Assembly (NCBI GenBank): GCA_026826555.1
Contig: JAKSZT010054568.1
Coordinates: 12,985,008 to 13,049,007, forward strand
Length of the DNA: 64,000 nt
Source: Tolypeutes matacus
Taxonomy: Eukaryota > Chordata > Mammalia > Cingulata > Chlamyphoridae
Reading direction: 5' to 3'
Shown here: positions 1 through 11,819 of the stretch, one piece after another
Numbering within the stretch: position 1 is the first letter of the stretch
How the letters are laid out: the number at the start of each line of letters is the position of its first letter
Made by a program: the position numbers and the translations under genes
Notes under the pieces: generated by a model
Told to the model about the DNA's origin: nothing
Databases searched by the model: none
What the model saw: only the letters and a program-made list of their open reading frames with translations

Positions 1-104
1 CCGGCCTCGGCCTCCTCTCCACGCCGAGCTCCTGCCTGCCAGGGCCTTCCCACGGGCCGGCCTTGGCCTCCTCTCCACGCCGAGCTCCTGCCTGCCAGGG
101 CCTC
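1..104. repeat. 56-bp tandem repeat, two copies, cut by window edge
   Basis: Positions 1-46 recur almost perfectly at 57-102, with one C/T difference, giving a period of 56 bp. The second copy decays after about 104. The unit is GC-rich. The array may continue to the left of the window, so its copy number is unknown. Confidence 0.85.
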
Positions 105-134
105 GGTACTCGCTGCTCTCGCGCTGGGCCTCTG

Positions 135-405
135 CACGCCTTGAGCCGCCTGCTCTGTGAGGCCTTCCCTCAGAGAGAGACCCCTTCCGGCCTCTTCATC
201 CCTAGCAGCACTGCCTTCCCTCTCCTCTCGTCAGCCTGGGCTCTCACGTGCTGTATTTTTATTCGCACGCTCACCATCTGTACCTGCGCCCTGCAGATGT
301 GCATTCCATCATTTGCGGGCTGCCCCACCAGGATGTCAGCTCCGTGAGGGCAGGGCCTCCCCGGCTGCATCACATGAGCTCCTGTGCCTAGGACAGGGCG
401 GCTTC
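135..405 (+). repeat. L2 LINE 3' end (degenerate)
   Basis: The order of motifs follows the L2 3' end: a 'ggccttccct' stretch near 160, then 'atgtcagctccgtgagggca' near 332, then 'tgcctaggacaggg' near 382. This matches the usual L2 series of 'gaagccttccctga', 'gtgagctccttgagggcagg' and 'gcctagcacagtgcctgg'. It is ancient and non-functional. Boundaries are approximate. Confidence 0.65.
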
Positions 406-880
406 AAAGGGGCTCGTCCATGGGCCAACAGGGAGGAGAGAGAAGGCGCGTGCTGGCGGAGCGCCTGGCACGTGGGCTCGCTCGGGGAAGGGGCTGGAAG
501 GAAGGGGAGCTCCTTGGGCCATACCCGGGAGCCTTATGCACGCCGAGCCGTCCTCGTGGCTCTGCAAATACAGAGAAGGACGACGGCAAGTCCTTTTGCG
601 GCCCAGAAAGTGGCGAGGAATAAGGTGTGGTTTTAGGTCCCAGAACACGGATGGACGAGGCCACGGCTGACCAGACAGAGTGGCTGTGGCCAGGGACAAG
701 GGCCAGTGGGGCAGGGGCCAGGAAATGGGAGGAGAGACAACAGGAAAGAGTTTCACGGCGAGAGGAAAACCCCGAACTTGGCAGCGCTGGCAGCCGGTAC
801 TAAACATGGTGCTTCCAGGACATGGGAAATTCAAGTCTTCCCACGTGGCTTCTCTCTTCCGCTTCACCCTGACTCCCTAC
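405..880. other. No recognised feature
   Basis: Moderately GC-rich unique-looking sequence. Open frames here are short and unlike known proteins. I see no repeat, RNA gene or regulatory signal that I could defend. Confidence 0.5.
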
Positions 881-1130
881 AGCCTAACATCACTGTCCAG
901 CATCAGGTGCTCACCTTCTCTCACCTGGCACCTGCACCAGCTTCTAAGCATCCCCTCCCACTGGGAACACCTGCCCACCCCACCCCTTCTCTCCCATCAG
1001 CCCTGCCATCACATCATCTTCCTACAAGATGCCTCTCTCCTATCACCCACGTGCTTAAATTTCCCAAGACAGTTAAAGTTCCAAACGTGCCACACGAGGC
1101 CTTTTATAGTCTAGTTCTTGACTTTCTCTT
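880..1130 (+). repeat. L2-like LINE fragment
   Basis: Pyrimidine-rich text with short motifs such as 'gtgcttaaatttcccaagac' (near 1052) and 'cacacgaggccttttatagt' (near 1091). These resemble the L2 3' region upstream of its terminal motif ('ctgcttaaaatccttcaatg ... caaggccct'). Very diverged, and the family call is tentative. Confidence 0.4.
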
Positions 1131-2165
1131 CATTTCTCCATATTCTCCCAAATATACATTTCTGGGATGTTTATAGTGTTAGTAGGCATAATTTAATAAT
1201 AAGATAAACGGAGAATAGATTTCTGTTTGGGACAGAATGGCTTCCATATGCTACTCCTTATCCTTTGAGATATGTACTTTTTACAATATTTATTTATGCA
1301 AATATGAGGCTCTTCTGTGTTTATTCCAGCAATTCATCCGGTTGTTGAGGGAGATGTGTGTGTCTCACCAGGCAGGGCTTGCTCTGATGTTGGCTTGGAA
1401 GAGACACAAGTATGGACTAACGGAAAATACTAACTTATTTCCGAATGCCTTCATCCCCGACTTTGTAGAGAGAAAACCAACTAGATTCTGAAGTGTAACA
1501 TGAAAGTGTACGTAAAGTTCACACCCTGGAACCAGAGAACCTGTGATTCAGGGCGTGTGAGGGAGGGAGCCTGGGCGGGGGGCTCAAGGGGGTGGCAGGG
1601 TGCGTGCGCAGGCCCCATTGGGCTGCTGCGCCTTTGGTTTCTGTTTTTGCTTCTTCTTTGTTACATCTATTAAAACTTTGCTAAGTCTTTTTCCGATCTC
1701 GAGACAAGCCCTGCTTAACAGAGAGCGCCATTTCTTAGGTTGTGGGGCTTCAGCTGCGCATCAATGTCAGGATAAGGCTACGAGCTAAACCTCCGCGACT
1801 CAGGTTCTCACGTGCAAGCCAGGAGGATGTGGCTCCTTAGCAGGGGAGAGCCGAGGCGAGCGTGGAAGGTGTGCTCTGCCAGCTGTACAGCCTGTGAAAG
1901 GTGTCAGCCCTGCTTACTTCCATCTTCTCCCTCAGAATCTCCGGAGGGCCGCCTGGCCCCTAGATCTCAGGAGATATTTTAGTCTCATCATCCGAGGACA
2001 GCTGTAAAGGCAGAGGGCTCTCAGAAACTCCGAGTCAGGACTTGCCTCCCCCGACTCGCTGACCATCCACCGGAAAGCAGGAAGTCAAGCGTGGCCTCAC
2101 CTGAAAAGCGGGAATCCTAATCCCTGCTTCCCAGAGGGGCTCAACCAGTGCGTGCTGCAGCGGCC
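1130..2165. other. Unique sequence, no gene seen
   Basis: AT-richer from 1130 to 1500, then GC-rich. The frames at 1237-1491 and 1600-1788 have no recognisable homology or splice context. Apart from the G-run cluster at 1575-1597, nothing is assignable. Confidence 0.5.
1575..1597 (+). other. Potential G-quadruplex motif
   Basis: Four G-runs of at least three bases lie within about 23 bp, with loops of roughly 1, 5 and 5 bases. This meets the usual G3+ quadruplex pattern on the plus strand. Folding is inferred only. Confidence 0.5.
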
Positions 2166-2169
2166 TGGA

Positions 2170-2550
2170 GCTGTATGTCCCCGAAAGCCATGATCTTAAA
2201 CCTAGTCCGTCCCCGAGGCCAGCCCCTTGTAAGTGGGGCCTTTAGAAGAGGCGCCTTCAGTTGGGGTGAGGCCCAGCGCGGCCCGGAGAGTCTGCACCCT
2301 CTTACCAGAGTCCCGGGAGCAGAGGGAATTCAGAGGCAAGAAGCTGAATCAACGGGAGCCGGAAGAGAAGGGGGGCCGCGCGAGCCTTGCCGTGACGCGC
2401 CAAGACCGAGGCGGCCGGCAGCCCCGCATGCCACAGGCTTCGGGCAGAGAGCGCCGCCTTGCTGAGGCCTTGATCTGGACCTTCAGCCTCAAAACGGTTG
2501 TCCAGGCCGGTCCACTGCATGGCACTGCGTGAGCAGCCCAGGAAACCAAA
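2170..2550 (+). mobile_element. Degenerate solo LTR (MaLR-like layout)
   Basis: The segment has the layout of a MaLR-type LTR: an opening 'tatgtccccgaaagcc', a middle 'gcaagaagctgaatcaacgg', and a closing 'gcctcaaaacggttgtcc' followed by 'gagcagcccaggaaac'. I remember very similar LTRs from xenarthran genomes, which is memory rather than a database result. No internal region or partner LTR is visible, so it is a solo LTR. The copy is CpG-enriched and old; ends are approximate. Confidence 0.55.
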
Positions 2551-2676
2551 TCCCATGTGGAAAGACTCGCTAAGCAGCAAAGTGCCGCGGCGTCTTCAGT
2601 AGCTCTGACGCCGGCTCCTGATTGCTTCAATGTTAGGTCAGTGACATGGATCCACAGTTTGTAGGTGCCCTTAGAG

Positions 2677-3160
2677 CAGGGCTTCTTAGCCTTTTTTGTT
2701 CCACAGGCCCCTTTGCCAGGCAGGTGAAAACCAAGGAGCCCTTCTCAGAATGCAGCAGCGCATAGTGTCACGACACTCAACACCGGCGGACCTTTAAATT
2801 AAATTTTAGGGCTATTCAAAACTACGCTTTACAACTTTCCCGTAATTTCAATGCCTGATGACCTAACATGGCTCCATCTCTGTCCAGCCATTTTCAGCAG
2901 ACATTTAGAAATCCGCGTCTTCCACGGCGCCGTAAGACCATCTCTGGCAGCCTTACCCACCTGTGCAGGCAGTCATCCACTGCGCTCAGAGCACGCGACG
3001 TCAAAATAAAAGCCACGCTGAGGCCACACGGTGCTGTGTGCTATGTAGTAAGCATCTCACACCCGCACCGACTCGTCCGCACGGGAATCGGGCTTTTTTG
3101 AGTTTCAGTTCCAGGGGCTCACGGGCCCCTGGAAGCTTTCCTCCGGGTTGAGAACCCCTG
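2677..3160 (+). mobile_element. hAT-type non-autonomous DNA transposon, long copy
   Basis: The 5' terminus 'cagggcttcttagcc' is matched in inverted orientation by the 3' end 'gggttgagaacccctg'. The 8-bp flanks at 2669-2676 and 3161-3168 are similar ('ccttagag' and 'cctcgggt'), as expected of decayed hAT target duplications. There is no transposase. The first ~66 bp are nearly identical to the start of the element at 48610, so the two belong to one MITE family. Confidence 0.7.
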
Positions 3161-3168
3161 CCTCGGGT

Positions 3169-4990
3169 CACAGCGTAAACGCCCCCACACGCTTCAGATT
3201 CAAGGCCTCAGAACTCGCTTTGAGACCCGACGCATGCGTCTTCCTCTTCACCAGCACATCCGAGGGTCCAGATTTTCCTGAGTGCTGCACTGTGGAGGGC
3301 CCTGCAGACAGGGAGCAGGAGTGCCCACCTGACCGCCGCATCCTGGCAGACACTCCTGAGAACTTCGTCTGACCCCAAAGCCCCCAGGATGCAGGCTGGG
3401 CCAGGAGCCGGAGCCAGCCACCCTGCCTGAGCCACGAGGTCCACGCCTGGAAGACGCAGAGCCAGACCAGCTGAGGCACCCTCTCTGTTCACCCCTTCTT
3501 GCCTTATTGCTCCTTTTTCTGGATAAACAGGGACCCTAATAAAACAAAAAGTTGTATGGGAAAGCACTTTGCAGTCTGTGAAGAGCTTAGACTAATGTTG
3601 ACTTTTCTTCATGTTAAAACTGTTTGGGGCAAGCTGAGCCCACACCAGAAGTCTTTTGTTCTGGTCACTTCTTACGCCAGGTTGCAGGATTTCTTTGGGC
3701 ATTAGCAGTAGCAAAGCAAGGGCTGTGACCTCTTATCATCACTGGGTGAACTTGGCACTATCCTTGGCCCAAAACAGCTGCCTAAAAGACTGAGGCAGGA
3801 AGCAATGTAAAAAGTAAGCATAAAGCTTGGCCTGTCACTACTTTGCTCAAATTAACTCATTTGCATTTCCAAGATTTATTAGTTCTATTCAAAGCCTGCC
3901 ATAGAAATGGAAATCCTCTTGGGGCCACAGCCTGTTCCTAATCAGTGATCCTGAAGAATGAGCCATTCACTGCCTTTAAATCCCAACCTAGACTTCTCTG
4001 CAGGAAACCCAATGCAAGTTTCCAAAGTTAATGGGATATAAAGCCGCCTGCTTCCTCGGCTGCCAGAGCTGAGTAGAGAGCCAGAGGAGAGAACCTCCTC
4101 CAGAGGACAGGAAACAAAAGCCATTCTTAAATCTCCAGTGAACGCATTTGGGATAGGAAGGCAGAAACAAAGCCACGGGCAGAAGTGGAAGGTTTCTAGA
4201 CACTTAGGTTCACAAAGGAAATGAACACTGGCTAGTTATGCCCAGAAAAAGAACAGTAGGGAAAAGCAGAAAAGTATTTTATAAAATAAACCACGGAAAA
4301 CTACTACTGGGAACTGGTATCCCCATGAGAGCCCCCCACCCTGCACAGAGGCTGGGAGCCTCGCCACCCCAGCCGTTACCCCGACACGAGCGGGATGAGA
4401 CAAGTGCCCCGTCTGGAGGCTTAGAGAGCCCCCAGACTTTAATCCGTGTTTCCTGAAGCCAGACTATCCTTGGGTTAAAACTAGGCTCATAAAAATATAC
4501 ATACCTGGATTTCTGACTTAACAACCATCATTTCTTCTGTTCCTAAAATAAAGTCCAAGATCCACAGTGAGGAGCCACCTGCACTTTGCTGAGTCCCACC
4601 AGGATTTGTGCATCCACAAGGTGGAGAGTGAGCCAGAGGGTCTGCCGGCAGCCGGTCGCCGTGGCCTGTGGCCCTGCATCCATCCGTGCTGACACAACGC
4701 TGTGAGGGAGAAATCGCTTCTGCGCAAAGCAGGTCTTGAGTAGAAAACACACATTAGTAAAAATCTTTTTTAAAAATGTCACATGAGAGTATGCACAGGA
4801 AATATGTACTTTTTGACGGAAATGTGATTGAGAATAAAGTCAGCAAGTTATTCTACCATTTCCTTATTCATGAATCTAAAAATCTGAGAAAGTTCTCAGG
4901 ATTTATCACTATAAGTATTGAGGACTGGCTGTACTTATCTGGCTCAATTCCCACCTGCTATTTTGGGAATTCCTAGACCTCTTCCAAGTT
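3169..4990. other. Unique sequence, no gene seen
   Basis: Mixed composition with several short open frames on both strands (for example 3208-3567 minus and 4487-4750 minus). None has a family resemblance, a signal or a splice context that I recognise. I cannot assign a repeat either. Confidence 0.5.
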
Positions 4991-5059
4991 TCTTTTAAAT
5001 ATTTCAAGGTACCTAAAGAAGATACCGCATGTCTATTCAGCAATTATTATGCACCTAGT

Positions 5060-6880
5060 ATGTGCCATGTGCCCAGGGAGACATAATCCATCCCACATGC
5101 AAAATACATTCACCTCAATTCCCAAAAAAGTCTCAACCCATTACAGCAAGTCCAGTCCAAAATCTCACCTAAATCTCGTCACTTCAAAAGTCCCAAATAC
5201 CATCTAAATTAGGCATGTATGAGACACTGGGTTTATTCCTTCCTGTTGTAAAAGTGCTCTTGGAACTGTGAAGCTAGAAAACAAGTTATCCGCTCACAAA
5301 TACAAGGGTGGGACCGACATAGAATAGCAATTATCGTCGTTCCTATTTAAAAAGGGAGAGAACGGAAAGAAAAAGGAAGTCACCGATCCCAAGCAATTCT
5401 GAAATCCAGTCAGGCAGCCCACAGGGCCTCAGTGCCTGCAGCTGGGCCTCACTGGTGCCTGCCTTGCCCTCCAGCCCTGCGCCCCAACCCCTGGCCCGAG
5501 GCTCCGGCCTCGGCATCACCCCTCCTCCAGGAAGGGCAGCATGTTTTTGCAGGTGCGTGACTTTATCAGCTTCTCCTACCTGTGGAATTTTGGAAGCCTG
5601 GCAGCCTTCTTTTATATTTCCTCTCTTGTCTGTCCCTTTCAGCCCAAAAGGCCAGTGTTTCTCCCGACAAGGCTGTCTCCAGCGTAGTTCAGGTGTCTCC
5701 TCCATCAGATAAGAGTCCTCTCCACAAATCTTCCGAGGCCACAACCGTCGCTCTTCTTGGTTTCTGCTTCGGTGACTGAGGGTCTATGAGCCACACACCT
5801 GATTGTCAAAGAAGCTTCTGGGTGGCTGAATACTCTCGTGCTTTGGGTCTCCTGGGCAAAGGTGGAGGCACCAACAAAAGGTTGTCCAGCCACACCCGTG
5901 ACTTTCATTGCAGAGCACACTTTCCTGCCAGTGTTCTCAAAATTTTAGCATCTTTGGAAATTTGGATAGGCTGAGAAGTTCTCAAATTCCAGGTGCTAAT
6001 TTCATTTTGCTTAGCAGCTCTTCTCTTGGTCAATCTCTTTTTATCGCATTTCTGTAAGCAGCAGGAAGAAATCAGGTCACACCTTCAACATTTTGCCTGG
6101 AAATCTCCTCAGCTAAATGTCCAAGTGCTGCCTTCCACACTCCTGTAAAGAAACCCACTAACCTTTCTGCCACTATGTAGCCAGGACCTGTTTCCCTCCC
6201 ATTTCCAATCATGTGTTCCTCACTTCCTTCAAGCCCTCACTAGCAGCACCTTTAAAACCCAAATTTCTATCAAGGGTTTGGGGTTTTGTTGGGTTTTTTG
6301 ACAATTTAGGAACTCTCTAAGACGACACAGGTTTTCTTTACCATGCTCCTCACTTCCGCCTGAGCCCTCACTAGCAGAGCTCGTATCCACTGTCTGTCTA
6401 CTAGAAGTCTGTGCAAGAGAATCGAGGCTTTCCTATCGTCTTCCTCAAAATTCTCCCAGCCTCTAAGTCACCTCCACATTTAGGTAATTTTTTACAGCAG
6501 TGCTCCACTGCCAGGACCAAAGTCTGTGTTCGTTTCCTACGAAAGCTGCAGCACGTAGCCAGAAACTTGGTGGCTGAAAACAACACAACGTGGCACAGAA
6601 CTACCTACAGTTCCTCACGTCAGAAGTCTGAGCAGGCGTCACGGGGCTAAAGCCACGGCGTCTGTGAGCTGCACACCTTCTGGAGGCTCCACAAGAGAGC
6701 ACGGCCCACACCTTCCACGCTTCCAGAGGCCGCCCACGTGGCACCCGGCTTCGTCGTTCAGATCTCTGCTTCCCTCATCAAATCTTATCTGGCTCTGACT
6801 CTCTTGCCTCCCTCTTTTAAGGACATGGGGTTAATTACCTGGATTCATCACATTCCTCTTCCCCCCTCAAGATCGTAACT
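5060..6880 (-). mobile_element. MaLR (ERVL-MaLR) remnant: LTR plus internal region
   Basis: The right part (about 6520-6880) reads as the reverse complement of an MLT1/MST-type LTR: 'gtctgtgttcgtttcctacg', 'gaaacttggtggctgaaaac', then a 'tggggttaattacctgg' tail. To its left lies text I associate with the MaLR internal region, for example 'gaaatctcctcagctaaatg' near 6101, 'tcctcaaaattctcccagcc' near 6440 and 'aaaatacattcacctcaatt' near 5101. In element order, therefore, the LTR is followed by internal sequence running leftwards to about 5060, where the homology stops and the second LTR is missing. It is a fossil retroviral-like element with no intact reading frame. Confidence 0.65.
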
Positions 6881-7120
6881 CGATCACTTCTGCAAAGTCC
6901 CTTTTGCCGCCGGAGGTAAGATGTTCACAGGTCCCAGACTTGGGAGTCGTCTTTCTCTCTACCACAACTGCTGCTACGGTGGCTGACAAGCGCTGCCCTG
7001 CTGCCAGCACATGGGATGGCAGCTCTGCTCTGTCACTGTCTAGTTCTATAAAGGAACAAAGCAGGGTGATGTTAGGGAGTGTGTCGAGAGCTGGTGGTCC
7101 CAGAGGACCTCTCTGAGGAG
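6880..7120. other. No recognised feature
   Basis: Short gap between two ancient repeats. Nothing is assignable. Confidence 0.4.
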
Positions 7121-7490
7121 GGGGCACTGAGCCTGAGACCGAGGTGACGTGAGGCAGCAGGCGCGAAGAGGCCAAGGAAAGAACGCTCCAGGCAGAGCAA
7201 GCGGCAGCCCACGTGCTCCGGGTGGGAGTGGACTCTGGACCCAGGAGGGCCAGCACAGCCAGAGGGCAAGGGGCTCAGGGAGATGACAAGCCGGCGGCTA
7301 GCACTGCAGAGTGAGGCCACGTCATGTAAAACCTTCGTAGGTCATGGAACAGAATTTTGATTTTGTCCTGAGAGCAATGGATGACAAAGGAGGGTTTTTA
7401 AGAGAAGAGTGACCTGATCTCTGAGTCCTGTGTAGAGAACGGTCCCTTTGAGGGCAAAAGTGGAAGCAGGGATATATTTTCAAGAGAAGT
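7120..7490 (+). repeat. Ancient mammalian-wide interspersed repeat, family not named
   Basis: Motif order 'gaaagaacgctccaggcaga' (7178), 'tcatgtaaaaccttcgtagg' (7322), 'gaattttgattttgtcctga' (7351) and 'agagtgacctgatctctgag' (7406) follows a very common old mammalian repeat containing 'gagcattccaggcagagg ... ggattttattctaagtgcaatgg ... gagtgacatgatctga'. I recognise the repeat but not its exact database name. Confidence 0.6.
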
Positions 7491-9050
7491 TCAGCAGCTT
7501 GTGCGAGAGACAGTGGGGTTTGGTGATGTCTTACAGGAACAGAAGCTGGGGGTGGGTTCAGGAGAGGCTGTACAGTAGCGTGGGCAGCTCCTACTTGTGG
7601 ATGAGGATGGACAAAGGCTCAAGGGCGACACTGGGTTTTCGCCTTGAGCAGGTGGGTGGTTGGTAGGCCATCGACCCCGTTCTCCGGAGCACAGCAATTC
7701 CTCCCCTTGCCTTACGCAAACTTCCTTAAATTTTAGCTCCAGTCAATATGCAAACCCTTCTACACCAACCATTTGTCAAAGTATTTCTTGGAAACAAAGG
7801 ACGATGATGTCAGTTGTTAAAAATAGCTTTTCATCTGGCTGATTATACAAGAAATCCCTATAGGTAGAAGTGGAGAAAAGCAGAACCCTGAATGCTGAAA
7901 ATGGCAATTTGATGTCATTATTTGCAACAGTCCCAAGCACCATAAACCCACAAGTAGGCTTAAGAGGAAGTTATCTCTTAGCAGAGCAGAGAAGTGCAGG
8001 GATAAAGCCTTCTAGAGTCAAACTAAGATTTATCTAAATACAACCTATTTATACCATAAAATGGCCTGTTGACCACTCCTTCCATTTCGAAGGACTGGCT
8101 GCGATTCTTGCGATAGCTGAGAAAAGTGACTGTCAAAATCTGCCTGTCTGGGTCATCGTGACTTAGATTCACAATAAATTAATTAGGCTGTAGTATCTGC
8201 ACTAACTGACAATACAGCAGGTTTAGGTGTTTCCCAACTCTTCAGTGCAAACTGAGAGCCCAAATGCAAGGGACCAAAGCTTGGCTGTGTTGCCAGATGG
8301 AGATGTGCAGCCTCCCTGCTCGGCAATGCGATTTGACACAGCCTCAAACTCACGTTCCCATTTAAAAAACAGAAATACGAAACACTGCAAACCAAGAATG
8401 AATAAAACTATACCGTTTAAAGGAAAGTAATGTGTAGCAGTGAGGGAAACTGCAGAAATTACAGCTCCTCCCATGAAGAAGCGGCTCCTGTTTCCCCAGC
8501 CTTTGGATCTGGCAGCCCCGTGGCTTGCACGACTAACGAGCGCGCTGGAGGTCGTCGTGTCTGTTCCGAGCAGAGCCCGAAAGGCGCCTGGCGACGTCGG
8601 CTTTTGATGCGCTCAGAAGCCTGTCCCACCCTGAGCGAGGTGGGCCACCCTCGGCTGACGGCAGCTGGCAGTCCTGGGAATGAAGCCTGGGCCCGCCAGG
8701 CCAGCCCAGCAGGACGGCCCAGGAGACTGACCGGAAGAAACGATCACCGTGTCAAGGGGTGGGTGGTCTGCTGCCCAGAGAGGAGGCTGGACACAATCCC
8801 CACCCAGGCGAAGGGCAGAAAAGCACCTGCGGCCTCTGTCCTGCCACATCCCAGCCTAACTTCCCCAAGCTCTGCCTTAAGCCTCTGCTCTTTTCCCTCA
8901 AGGGCGACCATATCTGTGATATCCCTAAACAATACCTTTTTCTTTAAAACTTTATTTATGGGGACTAATTCTGTGTGGTTTTCTCCTACGCTCTGTGCTT
9001 CTGTGCAAAATTGTTTTTGAGAACCAGTTGTATTGATAGAGTCCACTACT
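7490..9050. other. Unique sequence, no gene seen
   Basis: Contains an AT-rich stretch at 7850-8420 and a GC-rich stretch at 8500-8900. The 196-codon frame at 8430-9020 shows no recognisable domain and lies in GC-rich sequence, so I do not call it. Confidence 0.5.
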
Positions 9051-9054
9051 TCAG

Positions 9055-9560
9055 ATCAATGTAAAGGGTTCCATTGCGATGAATATATCCCAAATTATCC
9101 GCCTGTTCAGCCCTGGGTGGACATTTGGGTTGCTTAGGTTTTATGAACAGTGCTAATACAAAATTATTTTACCTGTGTCTTGGTACACAAGTTAGTAATT
9201 TTCTTTAGGAAATATAATGGAGTATTACATAGCAATAACAAACAACCAACTCTTGATACACACATACGTGATGAATCTAAAAATTAACATTACTTTGAGC
9301 AAACGGAGTTAGATGGAAAAAGTGCATGCAGCATGATTACACTTACATGAAGTTCAAGAGCAGGAAAACCCACCCAATGGCGATAGGAGTCAGAACTGTG
9401 GTCACATGTGGAGTGAAGGGATGATTAAGGAGCAGGAAAGAAACCTCAGGGGTGCTAGAAATGCTCAGCCTTCATCTGGATGGGATCGCACAGAGATATT
9501 TGAAGTTTTATCAAGCTATACTTCCATCATTGCACTTTAGGCAACTTTACTGCATTTAAA
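9055..9560. mobile_element. Old L1 3' end with apparent 5' inversion
   Basis: From 9060 to 9190 the minus strand reads as L1 3'-terminal sequence; on the plus strand this shows as 'ggttccattgcgatgaatat' and 'ggacatttgggttgcttagg'. From about 9211 to 9560 the plus strand reads onward from the same L1 position ('aatataatggagtattacat', then 'gatgaatctaaaaattaaca'). The junction falls at the same L1 site (the 'caatggaatattac' motif) in both arms. That is the geometry of a twin-priming 5' inversion: an inverted upstream arm followed by a directly oriented downstream arm. The copy is old and non-coding. Confidence 0.6.
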
Positions 9561-10985
9561 ATTTTTAAGGTTTGCTTATTATTTTACCAAGAGATTGGAA
9601 ATCCTGTCAATTCCCATGAGAAAATAAATATCTTCCTTTTCAAAAGCCTTGAAGTTGGAAAGTTTAAAGAAAGAGTTTACATTTGGGGTGCATCTTGAGT
9701 AAGGATTGACCAGGTGCACAAGGAAAGCAAGTCTCAAGGACACAGAAGCAAGAGAGAACGAGAACCAGTGAAGAGAGTTACACGCAGGACGGACGCGGCA
9801 CGTGTGACTATCCGGGAGGCTAATCTTCAGAAACATGCTCTCGGTTTCCAGAAAATGGGAATCAGGAAGAAAGTGAGAATTGTCTAAACAGCCTGGTCCA
9901 GTGATTCATTTACGTGAATTATAGCAAAGGAACGGGTGCCCTGGCATTTCTGAAGATGAGATCCCGCAGTTTCCAAGGGAGCCCGAGCAGTCGGCTTGAA
10001 TTTTAGCGTCTGTGGCCTCATCCCAGACGCACGGCGGAGGATCCAGCAAGAGGCATGCCGGCCTTTGCGTTCTCAGTCCCTAAGAATGACGCCTGTGTGT
10101 CCTTGCTCTTCCTGCCCTTCTCGGCTGGCCTGGGCACAGAGCCTGAGGCCTGGAAATGCCCTTCCGACCAGCCCGAGGAGCCCTGGACGCTGGGCGCGGG
10201 GCGGTGTCCCCGGCGCGTGGCAGGCTCATGGTGGTTGGTCAGTGCAGCAGCTCGCTCCGCAGCCTGATGCAGGCAGCCCTGGGCTTGCTCATCTCCTGGA
10301 GACACAGCGCCAAAGGGTCCACCTTCTGCACCCCGGGCACCCCCGTGGCGTCTCTTCTTCTGGTGCCCGAGAAAGTAGGTCAGAAGGGGGAGGGGCTCTG
10401 AGCACCGCAGAAGCCAAACGGGAACTTGCCCCCCTCGAGGTCACTGACATTGCCTCCCGTGGGCCCCTTCCCATCACGGGCTATGGGGGGTGGGGGGGCA
10501 GGTTGTGGTTTTCAGCCTAAATTGGGAAGGAAAGACTCGTCACGTCAGCTGCCTGCTTGATCTGACGTGCCATGGGCCTTGATCTCCCAGCTGCAAAGGC
10601 CTGACAAGAAGCCGAGGGGTGTGAGAATCTGTAACTGAGGACGGGAATTTTTAAACTTAAATGAAGAGAGGGAAAGAGAGAGAGACAGAGGGAGAGCGTC
10701 ACTGCTGATTTCCCGCTGTCGTTTGTTCCTCCTTATTCTTTTGCGCCTTTGAACTTTGCCGTGAAAGGAGAGACAAGCCCTGGGGTTTGACCTTGGCTGC
10801 GCGTGCATCAGGACTGACCCTAGAGGGTCCTGACCCTGTGGCTCCGACTCGGCTGTGTAATTCAGCTCCTCAACCAAAGGCCCCAGGCCTCCTCATCTGG
10901 ACAAGCTGGAACCCCCGAGGTCCTCCAGCTAGAACACATCGGGGCCAAACCGGTTCCTGACACGGCCGGGTCGCAGCCAGGGCCA
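9560..10985. other. Unique sequence, no gene seen
   Basis: GC-rich from about 10000 to 10520, with overlapping frames on both strands and no recognisable product. G-runs occur at 10484-10502. A GA-rich patch lies at 10664-10695. Confidence 0.5.
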
Positions 10986-10989
10986 GTGA

Positions 10990-11125
10990 TGCCACCTCAG
11001 GCATCTCGTCACCTCCTCAGACCTGCTTCCTGGCCTGTGAGGAGAGGGTAATAGCACCTGCCTCTCAGGTGGTGCTTCCTAGGAAGCCAGCGTAGGTGCC
11101 TGACTGAGCTCTCAGCGTCACCCTC
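10990..11125 (+). repeat. MIR SINE fragment
   Basis: 'cctcctcagacctgcttcct', then 'gagagggtaatagcacctgc' follow the MIR core order ('cctcagtttcctc ... gggtaatagtacctacctc'). Confidence 0.5.
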
Positions 11126-11149
11126 CACCAGCTACGAGATTCGTGGTTA

Positions 11150-11385
11150 AAGCGGACCCTGGGCCCAGCTTCCTCGGTTTGAGGGCCAGTTCCGCCCGTT
11201 TCTAGCATGTGAGCTTGGGCAAGGGCTGGACCTCTGGCTCAGCCCCTCGTTTGCAGATATGGGGCTACGAACACAACCTGTCGCACTGGGTTGTCTGAGG
11301 AGTAAGGGGCTGAGCCCGTGTAGTCCTGGAAATAGTCCTGGGCACACAGTAAGTGCCATGTGTTTGGTAAATAAAGTGAAAACAT
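11150..11385 (+). repeat. MIR SINE
   Basis: Recognisable in order: 'gcatgtgagcttgggcaagg', 'tgcagatatggggctacg', 'gggttgtctgaggagtaagg', and a tail 'gggcacacagtaagtgccat'. This spans nearly the whole MIR consensus on the plus strand. Confidence 0.7.
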
Positions 11386-11819
11386 ACATTTACTTGGTGC
11401 TGGCACCAAGTAAGTGATGACGATGATGTCCTCAGAGTCTATTTCTGTTTGGACCAGAGGAAAAGCCTCCACGACCAGCCTCTGTGTGGCACTGCGGCGG
11501 CCGCAGGGATGGGGAAACCTGGGCGAGTGAGGAAAAGGCCACTAGGCAGACTCAGCAGGTCTGCCGGCCGAATGTGCTTGTGTTGAAATACCCAGAACCT
11601 GGAGTCAAACGGCCTCTCCAGGTTTTTCTCTGGGCCACATTGGAGGTGGTGGTGCTGTTTATCGACAGGAAACGATGAAACTAATCGAGTTCATGTTTAA
11701 GTAGGCTGAATTCGAGGCACACATAAGACATCCAACATGAAAGGAGCCCTCTCTGGTCTGCAGAGAGTCTCGGCCACAGTGCATTGCAACTGCCGTGTGA
11801 ATTGCCCTTTTTTAATCTG
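11385..11819. other. No recognised feature
   Basis: Short unique stretch between a MIR and an LTR. The 64-codon frame at 11484-11678 has no family resemblance. Confidence 0.4.
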
